Counted from the first letter of the stretch, positions 1 to 9,787 are shown. The stretch is 64,000 bases of DNA from Ramlibacter pallidus (GCF_015070875.1 NZ_JADDIV010000002.1:558001-622000); one strand, 5' to 3'. Translations and numbers: made by a program. Notes: generated by a model not told the origin, from the letters alone.

Positions 1-127
1 TGGGCGGCAGCCCGCGGCAGGCGAGCGCGATCACCACCGCGTTGTCGCCGCCCAGCAGGATGTCGATGAGGATGATCTGGCCGACGGCGACCCAGAAGGC
101 GGGGGTGAGGAATTCCAGGAAGTCCAT
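1..127 (-). CDS. TerC-family integral membrane protein (N-terminal fragment)
   Basis: This gene starts with an ATG at 127 on the minus strand and runs off the left edge, so only 42 codons are visible. The peptide begins MDFLEFLTPAFWVAVGQIIL and continues with IDILLGGDNAVVIALACRGLP. The GGDN-AVVIALA signature in a first membrane helix is typical of TerC/YjbE/YkoY-type proteins, which are implicated in manganese or other metal export and in tellurite resistance. It lies downstream of sucD in the same orientation, separated by 84 bases that contain a hairpin, so it is probably a separate transcription unit. The family call rests on this short N-terminus; the rest of the protein is not visible. 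Confidence 0.75.
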   Translation of the reverse strand, partial: MDFLEFLTPAFWVAVGQIILIDILLGGDNAVVIALACRGLPP

Positions 128-160
128 GCTCGTCTGTCTCTTTGTTCTCGAAGCGAAAGA

Positions 161-187
161 GCCGATTGTCCGCGAGGAGCAATCGGC
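161..187 (-). terminator. Probable terminator of the sucCD operon
   Basis: GCCGATTG (161-168) and CAATCGGC (180-187) form a perfect 8-bp stem with an 11-base loop. Read on the minus strand, the stem follows the sucD stop and is followed by CTCTTTCGC, a weak U-tract. It separates sucD from the terC-like gene. Confidence 0.45.
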
Positions 188-211
188 CCGGGGATGTGGA
201 AAACCGCAGTC

Positions 212-1105
212 TTACAGCAGCGACTTCAGCAGCTTGCCCATCTCGGACGGGTTGCGCGTCACCTTGAAGCCCGATTCCTCCATGACCGCCAGCTTGGCGT
301 CGGCCGTGTCGGCGCCGCCGGAGATCAGCGCGCCGGCGTGGCCCATGCGCTTGCCGGGGGGCGCCGTGACGCCGGCGATGAAGCCGACCACCGGCTTCTT
401 CATGTTGGCCTTGCACCAGCGGGCGGCGTCCGCCTCGTCGGGGCCGCCGATCTCGCCGATCATGATCACGGCGTCGGTCTCGGGATCGTCGTTGAAGGCC
501 TGCATCACGTCGATGTGCTTCAGGCCGTTGATCGGGTCGCCGCCGATGCCGACCGCGCTGGACTGGCCGAGGCCGATCTCGGTGAGCTGCGCCACGGCTT
601 CATAGGTCAGCGTGCCGGAGCGCGAGACCACGCCGATGCGGCCCTTGCGGTGGATGTGGCCGGGCATGATGCCGATCTTGATCTCGTCGGGCGTGATCAG
701 GCCGGGGCAGTTGGGGCCCAGCAGCAGCGTCTTCTTGCCGCCCTTGGCTTCCTTCTGCTTCATGCGGTTGCGCACTTCCAGCATGTCGCGCACGGGGATG
801 CCTTCGGTGATGCAGATCGCCAGGTCCAGGTCGGCTTCCACCGCTTCCCAGATGGCGGCCGCGGCACCCGCGGGCGGCACGTAGATCACGGAGACCGTCG
901 CGCCGGTCTGCTGCTTGGCTTCCTTCACCGACGCGTAGATCGGGATGTCGAAGATCTTCTCGCCCGCCTTCTTGGGGTTCACGCCGGCCACGAAGCAGTT
1001 CCTGCCGTTCGCGTACTCCTGGCACTTCTCGGTGTGGAACTGGCCGGTCTTGCCCGTGATGCCCTGGGTGATGACCTTGGTGTCCTTGTTGATGTAGATC
1101 GACAT
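212..1105 (-). CDS. sucD: Succinyl-CoA synthetase (ADP-forming) alpha subunit
   Basis: This is the alpha subunit of succinate-CoA ligase, which interconverts succinyl-CoA and succinate with substrate-level phosphorylation in the TCA cycle. The 297-residue protein starts [20 protein letters not shown], the usual CoA-binding Rossmann start of the family. It has the GPNCPGLI segment in the middle and the [10 protein letters not shown] motif near the end. The histidine there, about residue 256, is the expected phosphohistidine. Length matches the family (about 290-297). sucC lies upstream with a 9-base gap, and the sucD ribosome binding site (AAGGAAC) overlaps the sucC stop codon, so the two subunits are cotranscribed and probably translationally coupled. 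Confidence 0.98.
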   Translation of the reverse strand: MSIYINKDTKVITQGITGKTGQFHTEKCQEYANGRNCFVAGVNPKKAGEKIFDIPIYASVKEAKQQTGATVSVIYVPPAGAAAAIWEAVEADLDLAICITEGIPVRDMLEVRNRMKQKEAKGGKKTLLLGPNCPGLITPDEIKIGIMPGHIHRKGRIGVVSRSGTLTYEAVAQLTEIGLGQSSAVGIGGDPINGLKHIDVMQAFNDDPETDAVIMIGEIGGPDEADAARWCKANMKKPVVGFIAGVTAPPGKRMGHAGALISGGADTADAKLAVMEESGFKVTRNPSEMGKLLKSLL

Positions 1106-1114
1106 GTGTGTTCC

Positions 1115-2278
<1,164 letters not shown>

Positions 2279-2376
2279 GAGGTCTCTCTCGAGAATGGAA
2301 TGACGGGGGGTTGCGTCACGGCAGGCAGGAATACGGCGGAGTAGGCCGGCTGCACGGAGCTGCGGTGAACTGTATC

Positions 2377-2393
2377 ATGGTGCAATGCACCAT
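2377..2393. promoter_or_regulatory. Perfect 17-base palindrome between sucC and argC
   Basis: ATGGTGCA-A-TGCACCAT is a perfect 8-bp inverted repeat around one central base. It lies 99 bases before the sucC start and 51 before the argC start. Its symmetry and position suggest the binding site of a dimeric regulator acting on one or both genes. I cannot assign the regulator: the half-sites resemble NtrC half-sites but point the wrong way and lack the usual spacer. Confidence 0.5.
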
Positions 2394-2443
2394 TTTCGGC
2401 GTGCCGCTTACCATCACCATAAGCAACATCTATAGGACGAGAG

Positions 2444-3364
2444 ATGCCCAAGGTCTTCATCGACGGCGAAGCCGGCACCACCGGCCTGCAGATCCGCGAG
2501 CGGCTCCTGAAGATGCCGCAAATCGAACTCGTGAGCATCGCGCCCGAGAAGCGCAAGGATGCCGCGGCCAAGCGCGAGCTGATGGCGGGCGTGGACCTGG
2601 TCATCTTCTGCCTGCATGACGATGCGGCGCGCGAATCGGCGGCGATGATCGAGGAGATCGGCAAGTCCGGCGGACGCAAGCCGCGCATCATCGACGCGTC
2701 GACGGCGCACCGCGTGGCCGAAGGCTGGGTGTTCGGCTTCCCCGAGCTGGCGCCCGGCCAGCGCGAGGCGGTGAAGAACGCCGACCGCGTGAGCAACCCC
2801 GGCTGCTACTCCACCGGCGCCATCGCGCTGCTGCGCCCGCTGGTGGACGCCGGCGTGCTGCCGACCGACTACCCGGTGGTGCTGCCGTCGGTGAGCGGCT
2901 ATTCGGGTGGCGGCCGTTCGCTGATCGAGGCGCACGAAAGTGGCAACGCGCCGGCCTATGAGGTCTACGCGCTCGGGCTGAAGCACAAGCACCTGCCGGA
3001 GATCATGAAGTACACCGGCCTGGTGCGCCGGCCGATCTTCATCCCCGCGGTGGGCAACTTCAAGCAGGGCATGCTGGTGCAACTGCCCCTGCACCTGAAC
3101 ACCCTGCCCGGCAAGCCGACGCCGGACGACCTGGAGAACGTGCTCAGGCGCCACTACGAAGGCAGCGAATGGGTGACGGTGGAAGCACCGACGGAAGACG
3201 GCAAGCTGGAGCCGACCGCGCTGAACGACACCAACAAGATGGAGCTACGCGTCTACCGCAACATGGACTACGCCCATGCGGTGCTGGTCGCGCGCCTGGA
3301 CAACCTGGGCAAGGGCGCCAGCGGCGCGGCGGTGCAGAACCTGAAGCTGATGCTGGGCATCTGA
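2444..3364 (+). CDS. argC: N-acetyl-gamma-glutamyl-phosphate reductase (short type)
   Basis: It catalyses the NADPH-dependent reduction of N-acetyl-glutamyl-5-phosphate to the semialdehyde in arginine biosynthesis. The 306-residue protein starts [20 protein letters not shown], where GEAGTTG is the nucleotide-binding loop. It carries the catalytic cysteine in [10 protein letters not shown] (Cys121). Length fits the shorter class of ArgC (about 310 residues) rather than the 340-350-residue class. The ATG at 2444 is preceded by GGACGAGAG as a possible ribosome binding site, and a TATAGG hexamer lies at 2431-2436. The next gene starts 7 bases after its stop, although the product of that gene is not an arginine enzyme. 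Confidence 0.95.
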   Translation: MPKVFIDGEAGTTGLQIRERLLKMPQIELVSIAPEKRKDAAAKRELMAGVDLVIFCLHDDAARESAAMIEEIGKSGGRKPRIIDASTAHRVAEGWVFGFPELAPGQREAVKNADRVSNPGCYSTGAIALLRPLVDAGVLPTDYPVVLPSVSGYSGGGRSLIEAHESGNAPAYEVYALGLKHKHLPEIMKYTGLVRRPIFIPAVGNFKQGMLVQLPLHLNTLPGKPTPDDLENVLRRHYEGSEWVTVEAPTEDGKLEPTALNDTNKMELRVYRNMDYAHAVLVARLDNLGKGASGAAVQNLKLMLGI

Positions 3365-3371
3365 CGCCGCG

Positions 3372-4874
3372 ATGAAGACCCTGATCAAGAACCTGCTCGG
3401 GACCGAACGAAGGCAGAAGGAGACGCTCAGGGCAGCGATCGCAGCGGCAGACGCCGCCGGCCAGCCCGCGGAAGCCATCGCGGCGCGTCGCGCCTGGCTG
3501 GCCGTGGAGCCCTCCGATGCAGCGACCTGGCTCTCCCTGGCGGAGCGCCTGCGCCGCGAAGGGCAACGCACCGAAGCCGTCGACGCCTATGAGCGGGCCC
3601 TCGCGGCGGGCGCGGATGCCGTCCCCGTCCTGCTGTCCCTGGGCGCGCTCCAGACCGAACTCGAACGCTTTTCCGACGCCGAGCAGTCGTTCCGGCGCCT
3701 CGTCGCCATCGATCCGAAGCACGCGGACGCGTGGTGCATGCTTGGCGTCGTCACGAAGGAGCAGGCCCGCTACGAGGACGCGCTGCGCCATTTCGGCGAG
3801 GCCCTGGCATTGCAGCCCGCTTTCGCGGAGGCCCACTTCAACCTGGGCCTGGCGCAGTTCGAGCTGGGCCGGCTGCAGGAGGCCAGTGCCAGCTTCATGC
3901 GTTGCGCCGAACTGCGCCGCGGCAAGCCCTGGACCGGCGACCGTGCCGCGCTCCTGGGACACGATCCGCTGCCCCGGCTGGAGGCGATGGACATGGGCGT
4001 CAACGAGGTCAAGTTGCGACACGACTGCGAGCAGCTGGAATACCTGCTGCAGGGCGGCCACCTGCCCGCCGCCTTCACGCCGGTGCTGGACGACTACCGG
4101 GCGCTGTGGACGGAGATCCGCGGCAAGGTCGACGAGCACTCGCTGGTCCCGTTCGATCCCGGGCGGCACCCCCTCGTGGCGCGCACCTACAAGCGCCCGA
4201 TCCACATCGCCCAGGTCGCCCCGCCGGACGTCCCGATCATCAATCCGGCGCTGGACTTCGAGGACATCCAGGACCGGTACCTCGCGGCGCAGCCGAACGT
4301 GCTGGCCATCGATGGCCTGCTCACACCCGAGGCGCTGCAGGCCATGCGGCGGTTCTGCCGGGAGAGCACGTTCTGGAACAACATCAAGTCCGGCTACCTC
4401 GGGGCCTACTTCTTCGACGGCTTCTGTTCCGAGCTGCTGCTGCGGCTGGCCGCCGAGCTGCGGCGCAGCATGCCGCGGGTGATCCGCGACCTGCCCCTGC
4501 AGATGATGTGGGGCTACAAGTGCGATTGCACGCTCCCGGGGCTGGGCCTGCATGCCGACGCGGCAGCGGTCAACGTGAACTTCTGGATCACCGAGGAAGA
4601 AGCCAATCTCGATCCGGAGGGCGGCGGCCTGCTCGTGTACGAGCACAACGCCCCCGAAGCCTGGGACTTCCGGAAGTTCAACCACGATTCGGGCCAGCTC
4701 GCCGAGTACCTCAGCTCCATCGGCAGCGTGCCGACGCGGTATCCCTATCGTGCCAACCGGGCCGTGATGTTCGACTCCGACCTGTTCCATGCCACCGACC
4801 ATCCGCGCTTCCGCGAGGGTTACCTGAACCGCCGCATCAACATCACGCTGCTGTACGGCAACCGCCTGGGCTGA
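3372..4874 (+). CDS. TPR protein with C-terminal 2-oxoglutarate/Fe(II) dioxygenase-like domain
   Basis: This 500-residue protein has tetratricopeptide repeats in about residues 15-185 (for example YEDALRHFGEALALQPAFAE). A linker follows, then a C-terminal domain with the facial triad of 2OG-Fe(II) oxygenases: His394-x-Asp396 (LHADAA), distal His473 (LFHATD) and a 2-oxoglutarate-binding arginine at 487 or 488 (NRRINITLLYG). It therefore probably hydroxylates a protein or small substrate recognised through the TPR region. No signal peptide is visible, so it is probably cytoplasmic. It starts 7 bases after argC and is followed 10 bases later by another TPR protein, which suggests cotranscription. 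The substrate is unknown. The triad is read directly; the activity is inferred. Confidence 0.75.
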   Translation: MKTLIKNLLGTERRQKETLRAAIAAADAAGQPAEAIAARRAWLAVEPSDAATWLSLAERLRREGQRTEAVDAYERALAAGADAVPVLLSLGALQTELERFSDAEQSFRRLVAIDPKHADAWCMLGVVTKEQARYEDALRHFGEALALQPAFAEAHFNLGLAQFELGRLQEASASFMRCAELRRGKPWTGDRAALLGHDPLPRLEAMDMGVNEVKLRHDCEQLEYLLQGGHLPAAFTPVLDDYRALWTEIRGKVDEHSLVPFDPGRHPLVARTYKRPIHIAQVAPPDVPIINPALDFEDIQDRYLAAQPNVLAIDGLLTPEALQAMRRFCRESTFWNNIKSGYLGAYFFDGFCSELLLRLAAELRRSMPRVIRDLPLQMMWGYKCDCTLPGLGLHADAAAVNVNFWITEEEANLDPEGGGLLVYEHNAPEAWDFRKFNHDSGQLAEYLSSIGSVPTRYPYRANRAVMFDSDLFHATDHPRFREGYLNRRINITLLYGNRLG

Positions 4875-4884
4875 GGTACGGACG

Positions 4885-6489
4885 ATGTTCCTGAAATGGC
4901 TTTCCCGCCGCGCTCCGGGCGCCGCGCCGGGTTCCGACCCGCTGCAGCAGGCGCGCGCGGCGCGCACCCGTGGCGACTACGACGCCGCGCGTGACGCGTG
5001 CATGGAAGTGCTGCGCGAGAGCCCGCAAGGGCAGGCCGATGCCATGGCGCTGCTGGGCGCGATCGCCGCCGACCAGGGCCAGCTGGAAAACGGACTGGAA
5101 TGGGTGCGGCGCGCGCTCGCTGCGGACCGCAACTGCGTGGCGGCCCATTTCGCCCGGGGCCTGCTGCTGGAAGGGGCCGAGCGCATCCCGGAGGCCGAGG
5201 CGAGCTACCGCCAGGTGACGATGCTCGACCCCACGCACGCGAAGGCCCACACCAACCTGGGCTGCATGCTGCACCTGCAGGAGCGGCTGCCCGAAGCGGT
5301 GGCGTGCTACCGCCGGGCCCTCGCGCTCGAGCCCGGCCAGCCCGAGGCCTTGCGCAACTACGCGCTGATCGCGGGGTCCGTGGAGCAGCTCGGGGAGGCC
5401 GTGGCCGGCTTCGAATCGCACCTCGCGCGCCAGCCCGGCGACGCCTGGGCCCACTACCAGCTCGCGCATCTCCACTTGCGCCTGGGACAGCCCGAACGCG
5501 CGCTTGGCGGGTATGACCGGGCCATCGCGCTGCAGCCCGAACAGGCGGACTTCCATTTCGCGCGCGCGCAGGTGCTGCTCCTGCTGGGCCGCTACCCGGA
5601 GGGATGGCGCGAATACGAGTGGCGCTGGCGCATGGACCGCTTCAACGGCCCGATGCGCAGGTTCAGCCAACCGCGCTGGGACGGGCGGCCGCTGGAGAAC
5701 GGGACGCTGCTCGTGCACGGCGAGACGGGACTGGGCGACACCCTCCAGTTCGTGCGGTACGCAGCCCTCGCCGCCGCCCGCGGTGTCCGCGTGGTGGTCG
5801 AGTGCCAGCCGGCCCTGACGACCCTCGTCGCCGGCGTGGAGGGGGTCGCGCAAGCGGTGTCGCAAGGCGAGCCCCTGCCTCCGTTCGACGCCCACCTGCC
5901 GCTCATCGCATTCCCTGGCCTGTTCGAGACCACCATCGACACCATTCCCTGGCGAGGACCGTACGTCCGTCCCGATCCGCTTCGCGAGCGCGAATGGGCG
6001 GCGCTGGTCGCCGGCAGCCGGCCGCTGCGCCGGAAAGTGGGGATCGTGTGGACCGGCAACCCGCAGAACCGCGGCAACCGCGAAAGATCGGTCACGCTGC
6101 AGCAGCTGGCGCCGCTGACGCAGGCGGGCGAGATCACCTTCTTCAGCCTGCAGAAGGGCGTCGCTGCGCAGGAGCGAGGACCGGTCCCGGAGGGCATGCA
6201 CTTCGTCGACCTCACCCCCCAGATCCGCGACTTCGTCGACACGGCGGCGCTGATGGCGCAGCTCGACGGGGTCGTTGCCGTGGACACTTCGGTGCTGCAC
6301 CTTGCCGGGGCCATGGGCCGGCGCACCTGGGCGCTCGTGCCGTACTCCCCCGACTGGCGCTACCACGCAGGGCGGCGGGACAACCCGTGGTATCCGACCA
6401 TGCAGCTGTTCCGGCAGGAAACGGACGGGGACTGGAGCGCCCCGCTGGAAGCGTTGCGCAAGGATCTCGCCGCCTGGGCCGGGCAGTAG
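4885..6489 (+). CDS. TPR protein with GT9/GT41-like glycosyltransferase C-terminal domain
   Basis: This 534-residue protein has TPR repeats in about residues 15-240 (PEAVACYRRALALEPGQPEA, then PERALGGYDRAIALQPEQAD) and a YPEGWREYEWRW segment. The C-terminal domain, about residues 275-534, begins GETGLGDTLQFVRY and contains KVGIVWTGNPQNRGNRERS and VAVDTSVLHLAGAMG. These are typical of bacterial TPR proteins whose C-terminus resembles ADP-heptose:LPS heptosyltransferases (GT9 fold). It may glycosylate a protein or polysaccharide, but the acceptor cannot be told from sequence. A GAGG ribosome binding site precedes the ATG. It is the last gene of the argC-TPR-TPR string; the next gene converges on it. 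Confidence 0.75.
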   Translation: MFLKWLSRRAPGAAPGSDPLQQARAARTRGDYDAARDACMEVLRESPQGQADAMALLGAIAADQGQLENGLEWVRRALAADRNCVAAHFARGLLLEGAERIPEAEASYRQVTMLDPTHAKAHTNLGCMLHLQERLPEAVACYRRALALEPGQPEALRNYALIAGSVEQLGEAVAGFESHLARQPGDAWAHYQLAHLHLRLGQPERALGGYDRAIALQPEQADFHFARAQVLLLLGRYPEGWREYEWRWRMDRFNGPMRRFSQPRWDGRPLENGTLLVHGETGLGDTLQFVRYAALAAARGVRVVVECQPALTTLVAGVEGVAQAVSQGEPLPPFDAHLPLIAFPGLFETTIDTIPWRGPYVRPDPLREREWAALVAGSRPLRRKVGIVWTGNPQNRGNRERSVTLQQLAPLTQAGEITFFSLQKGVAAQERGPVPEGMHFVDLTPQIRDFVDTAALMAQLDGVVAVDTSVLHLAGAMGRRTWALVPYSPDWRYHAGRRDNPWYPTMQLFRQETDGDWSAPLEALRKDLAAWAGQ

Positions 6490-6520
6490 GCCGGAGGCGC
6501 CGGGGGCGTCGGTGCCGCGG

Positions 6521-6820
6521 CTAGAGCTGCAGCGTGAGCCACTCCGTCACCTGCTCGGCGTACTCGGGCGGCCAGCCGCCATCCTTCAGCTGCCAGAGGA
6601 AGGCGTTGGCGAGCTTCGACTTCTGGTAGACGTTCAAGCGGTGCGTGGCGCGAAATTCCTGGATCTTGCGCGTCGCCTTGACCATGACCTTGGTGGCACG
6701 CTTCGTCTGCTTGACGTTGAGGGCATCGAGTTCGCCGCGATGTTCCTGCACCATGAAGGCGGCCAGCTCCCTGCCGAAGGCTTCCGCTTCGCCCACCCGA
6801 AACCAGCTGAAGATCTGCAT
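6521..6820 (-). CDS. Conserved hypothetical protein, about 99 residues
   Basis: I do not recognise a characterised family. The chosen start gives MQIFSWFRVGEAEAFGRELA and a 99-residue, mostly helical, basic protein with a KQTKRATKVMVKATRKIQEF stretch and a tryptophan-containing C-terminus (WPPEYAEQVTEWLTLQL). An in-frame ATG at 6838 would add six residues but has no ribosome binding site, whereas GAGGCAG lies upstream of 6820. It sits 64 bases downstream of the recX stop in the same orientation, so it may share the recA-recX transcript. Nothing in the protein points to a function. Confidence 0.7.
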   Translation of the reverse strand: MQIFSWFRVGEAEAFGRELAAFMVQEHRGELDALNVKQTKRATKVMVKATRKIQEFRATHRLNVYQKSKLANAFLWQLKDGGWPPEYAEQVTEWLTLQL

Positions 6821-6884
6821 GCGCGGATTCTGCCTCATGGGCCAGGGCGGCCCGCGCCACGCCCGGCTGCCCGGCATGGCCGCG

Positions 6885-7334
6885 TCATTCGTCGTCCGGC
6901 GTGTTCAGCACCCGACGCACGACCTCCCCGCCGAAGCCGCGCGCCGCCAGGAAGCGCGCCTGCTTGCCGCGTTGCGCGGCGTCGACCGGCAAGGTGCCGA
7001 ACTTGCGGCGCCACACTTCGCGGGCGCGCTCGTACTCGGTGGCGTTCAGGCTGGCGACGGCCACCGCCACCCGCTCGGCGTCGATGCCCTTGGCCTGCAA
7101 TTCCTGCCGCACGCGCCCGGCACCGAGCCGTGGCCCGCGCCGGTGCAGCAGGGAGTCGACCACGCGCTGTTCGTCGAGGAAGCCCTTGGCCTGGAGTTCG
7201 TCCAGCGCCTTCTTCACTTCGGCGGGGTCGGGCTCCTTGGCCGCCAGCTTGCGTTCCAGCTCGACGCGGGAGTAGTCCCGCCCGGCCAGCAGCTTCAGCG
7301 CCCGCCCCTTGACCGACAGTTGCCCGAAGGCCAT
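6885..7334 (-). CDS. recX: RecA regulatory protein RecX
   Basis: RecX binds RecA and limits filament extension, modulating recombination and SOS induction. The 149-residue protein starts MAFGQLSVKGRALKLLAGRD and consists of three-helix repeats of the family (DYSRVELERKLAAK, ALDELQAKGFLDEQRVVDSL, RQELQAKGIDAERV, KQARFLAARGFGGEVVRRVL). Length is normal for the family. It lies 13 bases after the recA stop in the same orientation, the usual recA-recX operon. Confidence 0.95.
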   Translation of the reverse strand: MAFGQLSVKGRALKLLAGRDYSRVELERKLAAKEPDPAEVKKALDELQAKGFLDEQRVVDSLLHRRGPRLGAGRVRQELQAKGIDAERVAVAVASLNATEYERAREVWRRKFGTLPVDAAQRGKQARFLAARGFGGEVVRRVLNTPDDE

Positions 7335-7347
7335 CGCGGGCCGGCCC

Positions 7348-8409
7348 TTATTCCGCCTCGGCGACGTCGGCGGGCAGCAGCGGGATCTCGAGCTGCTCGC
7401 GCACCTTGTTCTCGATCTCGCGGGCCAGCTCGGGGTTCTCGCGCAGGAACTCGCGGGCGTTGTCGCGGCCCTGGCCGATCTTCTCGCCGTTGTACGCGTA
7501 CCAGGCGCCCGACTTCTCCAGCACCTGGTTGGCCACGCCCATGTCGATGACCTCGCCTTCGCGGCTGATGCCTTCGCCGAACAGGATGTCGAACTCCGCC
7601 GTCTTGAACGGGGGCGCGACCTTGTTCTTCACGACCTTCACCTTGGTCTCGTTGCCGATCGCTTCCTCGCCCTTCTTGATGGTGCCGGTGCGGCGGATGT
7701 CCAGGCGCACCGAGGCGTAGAACTTCAGCGCGTTGCCGCCGGTGGTGGTCTCGGGGCTGCCGAACATGACGCCGATCTTCATGCGGATCTGGTTGATGAA
7801 GATGACCATGCAGTTGGTCTTCTTGATCGTGGCGGTCAGCTTGCGCAGCGCCTGGCTCATCAGGCGGGCCTGCAGGCCGGGCAGCGAATCGCCCATCTCG
7901 CCTTCGATTTCCGCCTTGGGCACCAGGGCGGCGACGGAGTCGACGACGATCAGGTCGACGGCGCCGGAGCGCACCAGGCTGTCGACGATCTCGAGCGCCT
8001 GCTCGCCGGTGTCGGGCTGGGAGATCAGCAGGTCGGACACGTTCACGCCCAGCTTCTGGGCGTACTGCACGTCCAGCGCGTGCTCGGCGTCGACGAAGGC
8101 GCAGGTGCCGGCCTGGCGCTGCATCTCGGCGATGACCTGCAGGGTCAGCGTGGTCTTGCCGGACGATTCCGGCCCGTAGATCTCGATCACCCGGCCCCGC
8201 GGCAGGCCGCCGACGCCCAGGGCGATGTCCAGGCCCAGCGAGCCGGTGGAGACGACTTCGATGTCCTCGATCTTCTCGCCTTCGGCCAGGCGCATGATGG
8301 TGCCCTTGCCGAACTGCTTCTCGATCTGGGCCAGCGCGGCCTGCAGGGCCTTGGCCTTTTCGGTGTCCGCGGAGGGGGCGATCTTGGTACCTTTGACCTG
8401 GGCATCCAT
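7348..8409 (-). CDS. recA: Recombinase RecA
   Basis: RecA is the ATP-dependent strand-exchange protein and coprotease for LexA. The chosen start at 8409 gives a 353-residue protein beginning [20 protein letters not shown], preceded by AAGGAGAAACCC, a strong ribosome binding site. An upstream in-frame ATG at 8517 would add 36 residues that do not belong to the family and overlap the promoter. The P-loop [10 protein letters not shown], the [20 protein letters not shown] strand and the [12 protein letters not shown] region are all present. It is followed by recX. The region before the gene carries a LexA-like box and a sigma70-like promoter. Confidence 0.98.
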   Translation of the reverse strand: MDAQVKGTKIAPSADTEKAKALQAALAQIEKQFGKGTIMRLAEGEKIEDIEVVSTGSLGLDIALGVGGLPRGRVIEIYGPESSGKTTLTLQVIAEMQRQAGTCAFVDAEHALDVQYAQKLGVNVSDLLISQPDTGEQALEIVDSLVRSGAVDLIVVDSVAALVPKAEIEGEMGDSLPGLQARLMSQALRKLTATIKKTNCMVIFINQIRMKIGVMFGSPETTTGGNALKFYASVRLDIRRTGTIKKGEEAIGNETKVKVVKNKVAPPFKTAEFDILFGEGISREGEVIDMGVANQVLEKSGAWYAYNGEKIGQGRDNAREFLRENPELAREIENKVREQLEIPLLPADVAEAE

Positions 8410-8453
8410 GGGTTTCTCCTTGCGCATCAATGACTTGGGTTGGTTGGCACCCA

Positions 8454-8469
8454 CTGGTTCAACGAACAG
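8454..8469 (-). promoter_or_regulatory. Candidate LexA (SOS) box of recA
   Basis: CTGG-N8-ACAG (CTGGTTCAACGAACAG) differs by one base from the CTGT-N8-ACAG frame of the proteobacterial LexA box. It lies between the putative -10 element of recA and its start codon, where LexA would block transcription. The inner bases are less symmetric than the consensus, so this is a candidate only. Confidence 0.5.
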
Positions 8470-8487
8470 GCTGGATGCATGGCCAGT

Positions 8488-8517
8488 AATGTAACGACCG
8501 AGGTGCCGCGCGGACAA
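8488..8517 (-). promoter_or_regulatory. Candidate recA promoter
   Basis: On the minus strand, TTGTCC (8512-8517) and TACATT (8488-8493) are separated by 18 bases, an acceptable sigma70-type pair. The LexA-like box lies just downstream. No other pair as good is seen before recA. Confidence 0.45.
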
Positions 8518-8540
8518 CAGGTTTTTTGGTCAGTTTGCCT

Positions 8541-8546
8541 TACGAT
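8541..8546 (+). promoter_or_regulatory. -10-like hexamer before marR (possible leaderless start)
   Basis: TACGAT ends 6 bases before the marR ATG at 8553 and no ribosome binding site lies between. Transcription from this hexamer would start at or beside the start codon. No convincing -35 element is seen. Confidence 0.3.
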
Positions 8547-8552
8547 CTGGCG

Positions 8553-9026
8553 ATGACCACGGACGCCGGCTGGCGCCTCACCCACCTCGGCCGCCTGCTC
8601 GGCCACGCGATGCGCCGCTTCGACGACCGCGTGCTGCACCTCATGGCACACAACATCGACGTGCCGCTGGCCCTGTCCAACCTGGCCGCGCGGGCGCAGA
8701 TCAGCGCCGCGCACATCCACATCACCCGCCACCTGGACCTGCAGGGCACGCGCCTGACGGACCTGGCGCAGAAGGCCGGCATGAGCAAGCAGGCGATGGG
8801 CGACCTGGTGGACCAGTGCGAGGCGTGGGGGCTGGTCACGCGCGAGCCCGACCCGCGCGACGCCCGTGCCCGTGTCGTGCAGTTCACGCCGACGGGCCTG
8901 CTGTGGCTGCAGGCTTTCCGCGAGGCGGTGGCGCAGGCGGAGCGCGAGTTCCGCGCGGAGGTCGGCGCCGACGTCGCCACGGTGGTCAAGATCGGCCTGG
9001 AAGCCTATGCCGGCGGTAACGCATGA
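8553..9026 (+). CDS. MarR-family transcriptional regulator
   Basis: This 157-residue winged helix-turn-helix protein starts MTTDAGWRLTHLGRLLGHAM. It contains the recognition region TRLTDLAQKAGMSKQAMGDL followed by the wing segment GLVTREPDPRDARARVVQFT, the classic MarR DPRD-wing arrangement. An in-frame TTG at 8526 would add nine residues but lies in the intergenic promoter region; the ATG at 8553 fits the family start better. It is divergent from recA and lies upstream of a two-component system, with 82 bases between. Ligand and targets are unknown; autoregulation is common in the family. Confidence 0.85.
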   Translation: MTTDAGWRLTHLGRLLGHAMRRFDDRVLHLMAHNIDVPLALSNLAARAQISAAHIHITRHLDLQGTRLTDLAQKAGMSKQAMGDLVDQCEAWGLVTREPDPRDARARVVQFTPTGLLWLQAFREAVAQAEREFRAEVGADVATVVKIGLEAYAGGNA

Positions 9027-9037
9027 TGTGCGTCAGT

Positions 9038-9063
9038 CGGGCGTAGGTCGCCCGGCCTAGAAT
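9038..9063 (+). promoter_or_regulatory. Hairpin plus -10-like hexamer before the two-component system
   Basis: CGGGCG (9038-9043) and CGCCCG (9049-9054) form a 6-bp stem with a 5-base loop just after marR. TAGAAT (9058-9063) follows and could be the -10 element of the response regulator gene, leaving a leader of about 40 bases with a GGAG ribosome binding site. The hairpin could end marR transcription or be an operator. Confidence 0.35.
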
Positions 9064-9108
9064 TTCCGCGAAGCGCCCGCCACGAAGGCGCCCCACCAGG
9101 AGACAAGC

Positions 9109-9780
9109 ATGCGGATCCTCATCGCCGAAGACGACCAGGTGCTGGCCGACGGCCTGCTGCGCAGCCTGCGCGCGTCGGGCGCCGCCGTCGACCACGTGGG
9201 CAGCGGCTCCGAGGCCGATGCCGCGCTGATGACGAACAACGAGTTCGACCTCCTGATCCTGGACCTGGGCCTGCCGAAGATGCACGGCCACGAAGTGCTG
9301 CGCAAGCTGCGCGCGCGAGGGTCGACGATGCCGGTGCTGATCCTCACCGCGGCCGACGCGATCGAGGAACGCGTGAAGGGCCTCGACCTGGGCGCCGACG
9401 ACTACATGGCCAAGCCCTTCGCGCTGTCCGAGCTGGAAGCGCGCGTGCGGGCGCTGACCCGCCGCGGCATGGGCGCGACCAGCAGCACCATCAAGCACGG
9501 CCCCCTGCAGTACGACCAGGCCGGCCGCGTCGCCACCATCGACGGCAAGATGGTGGAGCTCTCGGCGCGCGAACTCGGCTTGCTCGAGGTGCTGCTGCAG
9601 CGGGCTGGCCGGCTGGTGAGCAAGGACCAGCTCGTGGAGCGCCTGTGCGAATGGGGCGAGGAAGTGAGCAACAACGCGATCGAGGTCTACATCCACCGCC
9701 TGCGCAAGAAGATCGAGAAGGGCCCGATCCGCATTGCCACCGTGCGCGGGCTGGGCTACTGTCTGGAGAAGATCCCATAG
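9109..9780 (+). CDS. OmpR/PhoB-type response regulator, TctD-like
   Basis: The 223-residue protein has an N-terminal receiver domain with acidic pocket EDD (residues 7-9), phosphoacceptor Asp52 (LLILDLGLPKMHG), a conserved Thr in ILTAAD and Lys in DYMAKPF. A C-terminal winged helix follows (VELSARELGLLEVLLQRAGR, VYIHRLRKKIEKG). AGGAGACAAGC precedes the ATG. The sensor kinase gene starts 7 bases after its stop, so the two form one operon. Similarity of the kinase to TctE suggests a tricarboxylate or organic-acid signal. No transporter genes adjoin, so the signal is uncertain. Confidence 0.93.
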   Translation: MRILIAEDDQVLADGLLRSLRASGAAVDHVGSGSEADAALMTNNEFDLLILDLGLPKMHGHEVLRKLRARGSTMPVLILTAADAIEERVKGLDLGADDYMAKPFALSELEARVRALTRRGMGATSSTIKHGPLQYDQAGRVATIDGKMVELSARELGLLEVLLQRAGRLVSKDQLVERLCEWGEEVSNNAIEVYIHRLRKKIEKGPIRIATVRGLGYCLEKIP

Positions 9781-9787
9781 GCAGCGC

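Noticed and set aside
2377..2393. Reading the sucC/argC palindrome as an NtrC site
   Set aside because: NtrC half-sites face the other way with a spacer of several bases, and no sigma54 -24/-12 element is seen.
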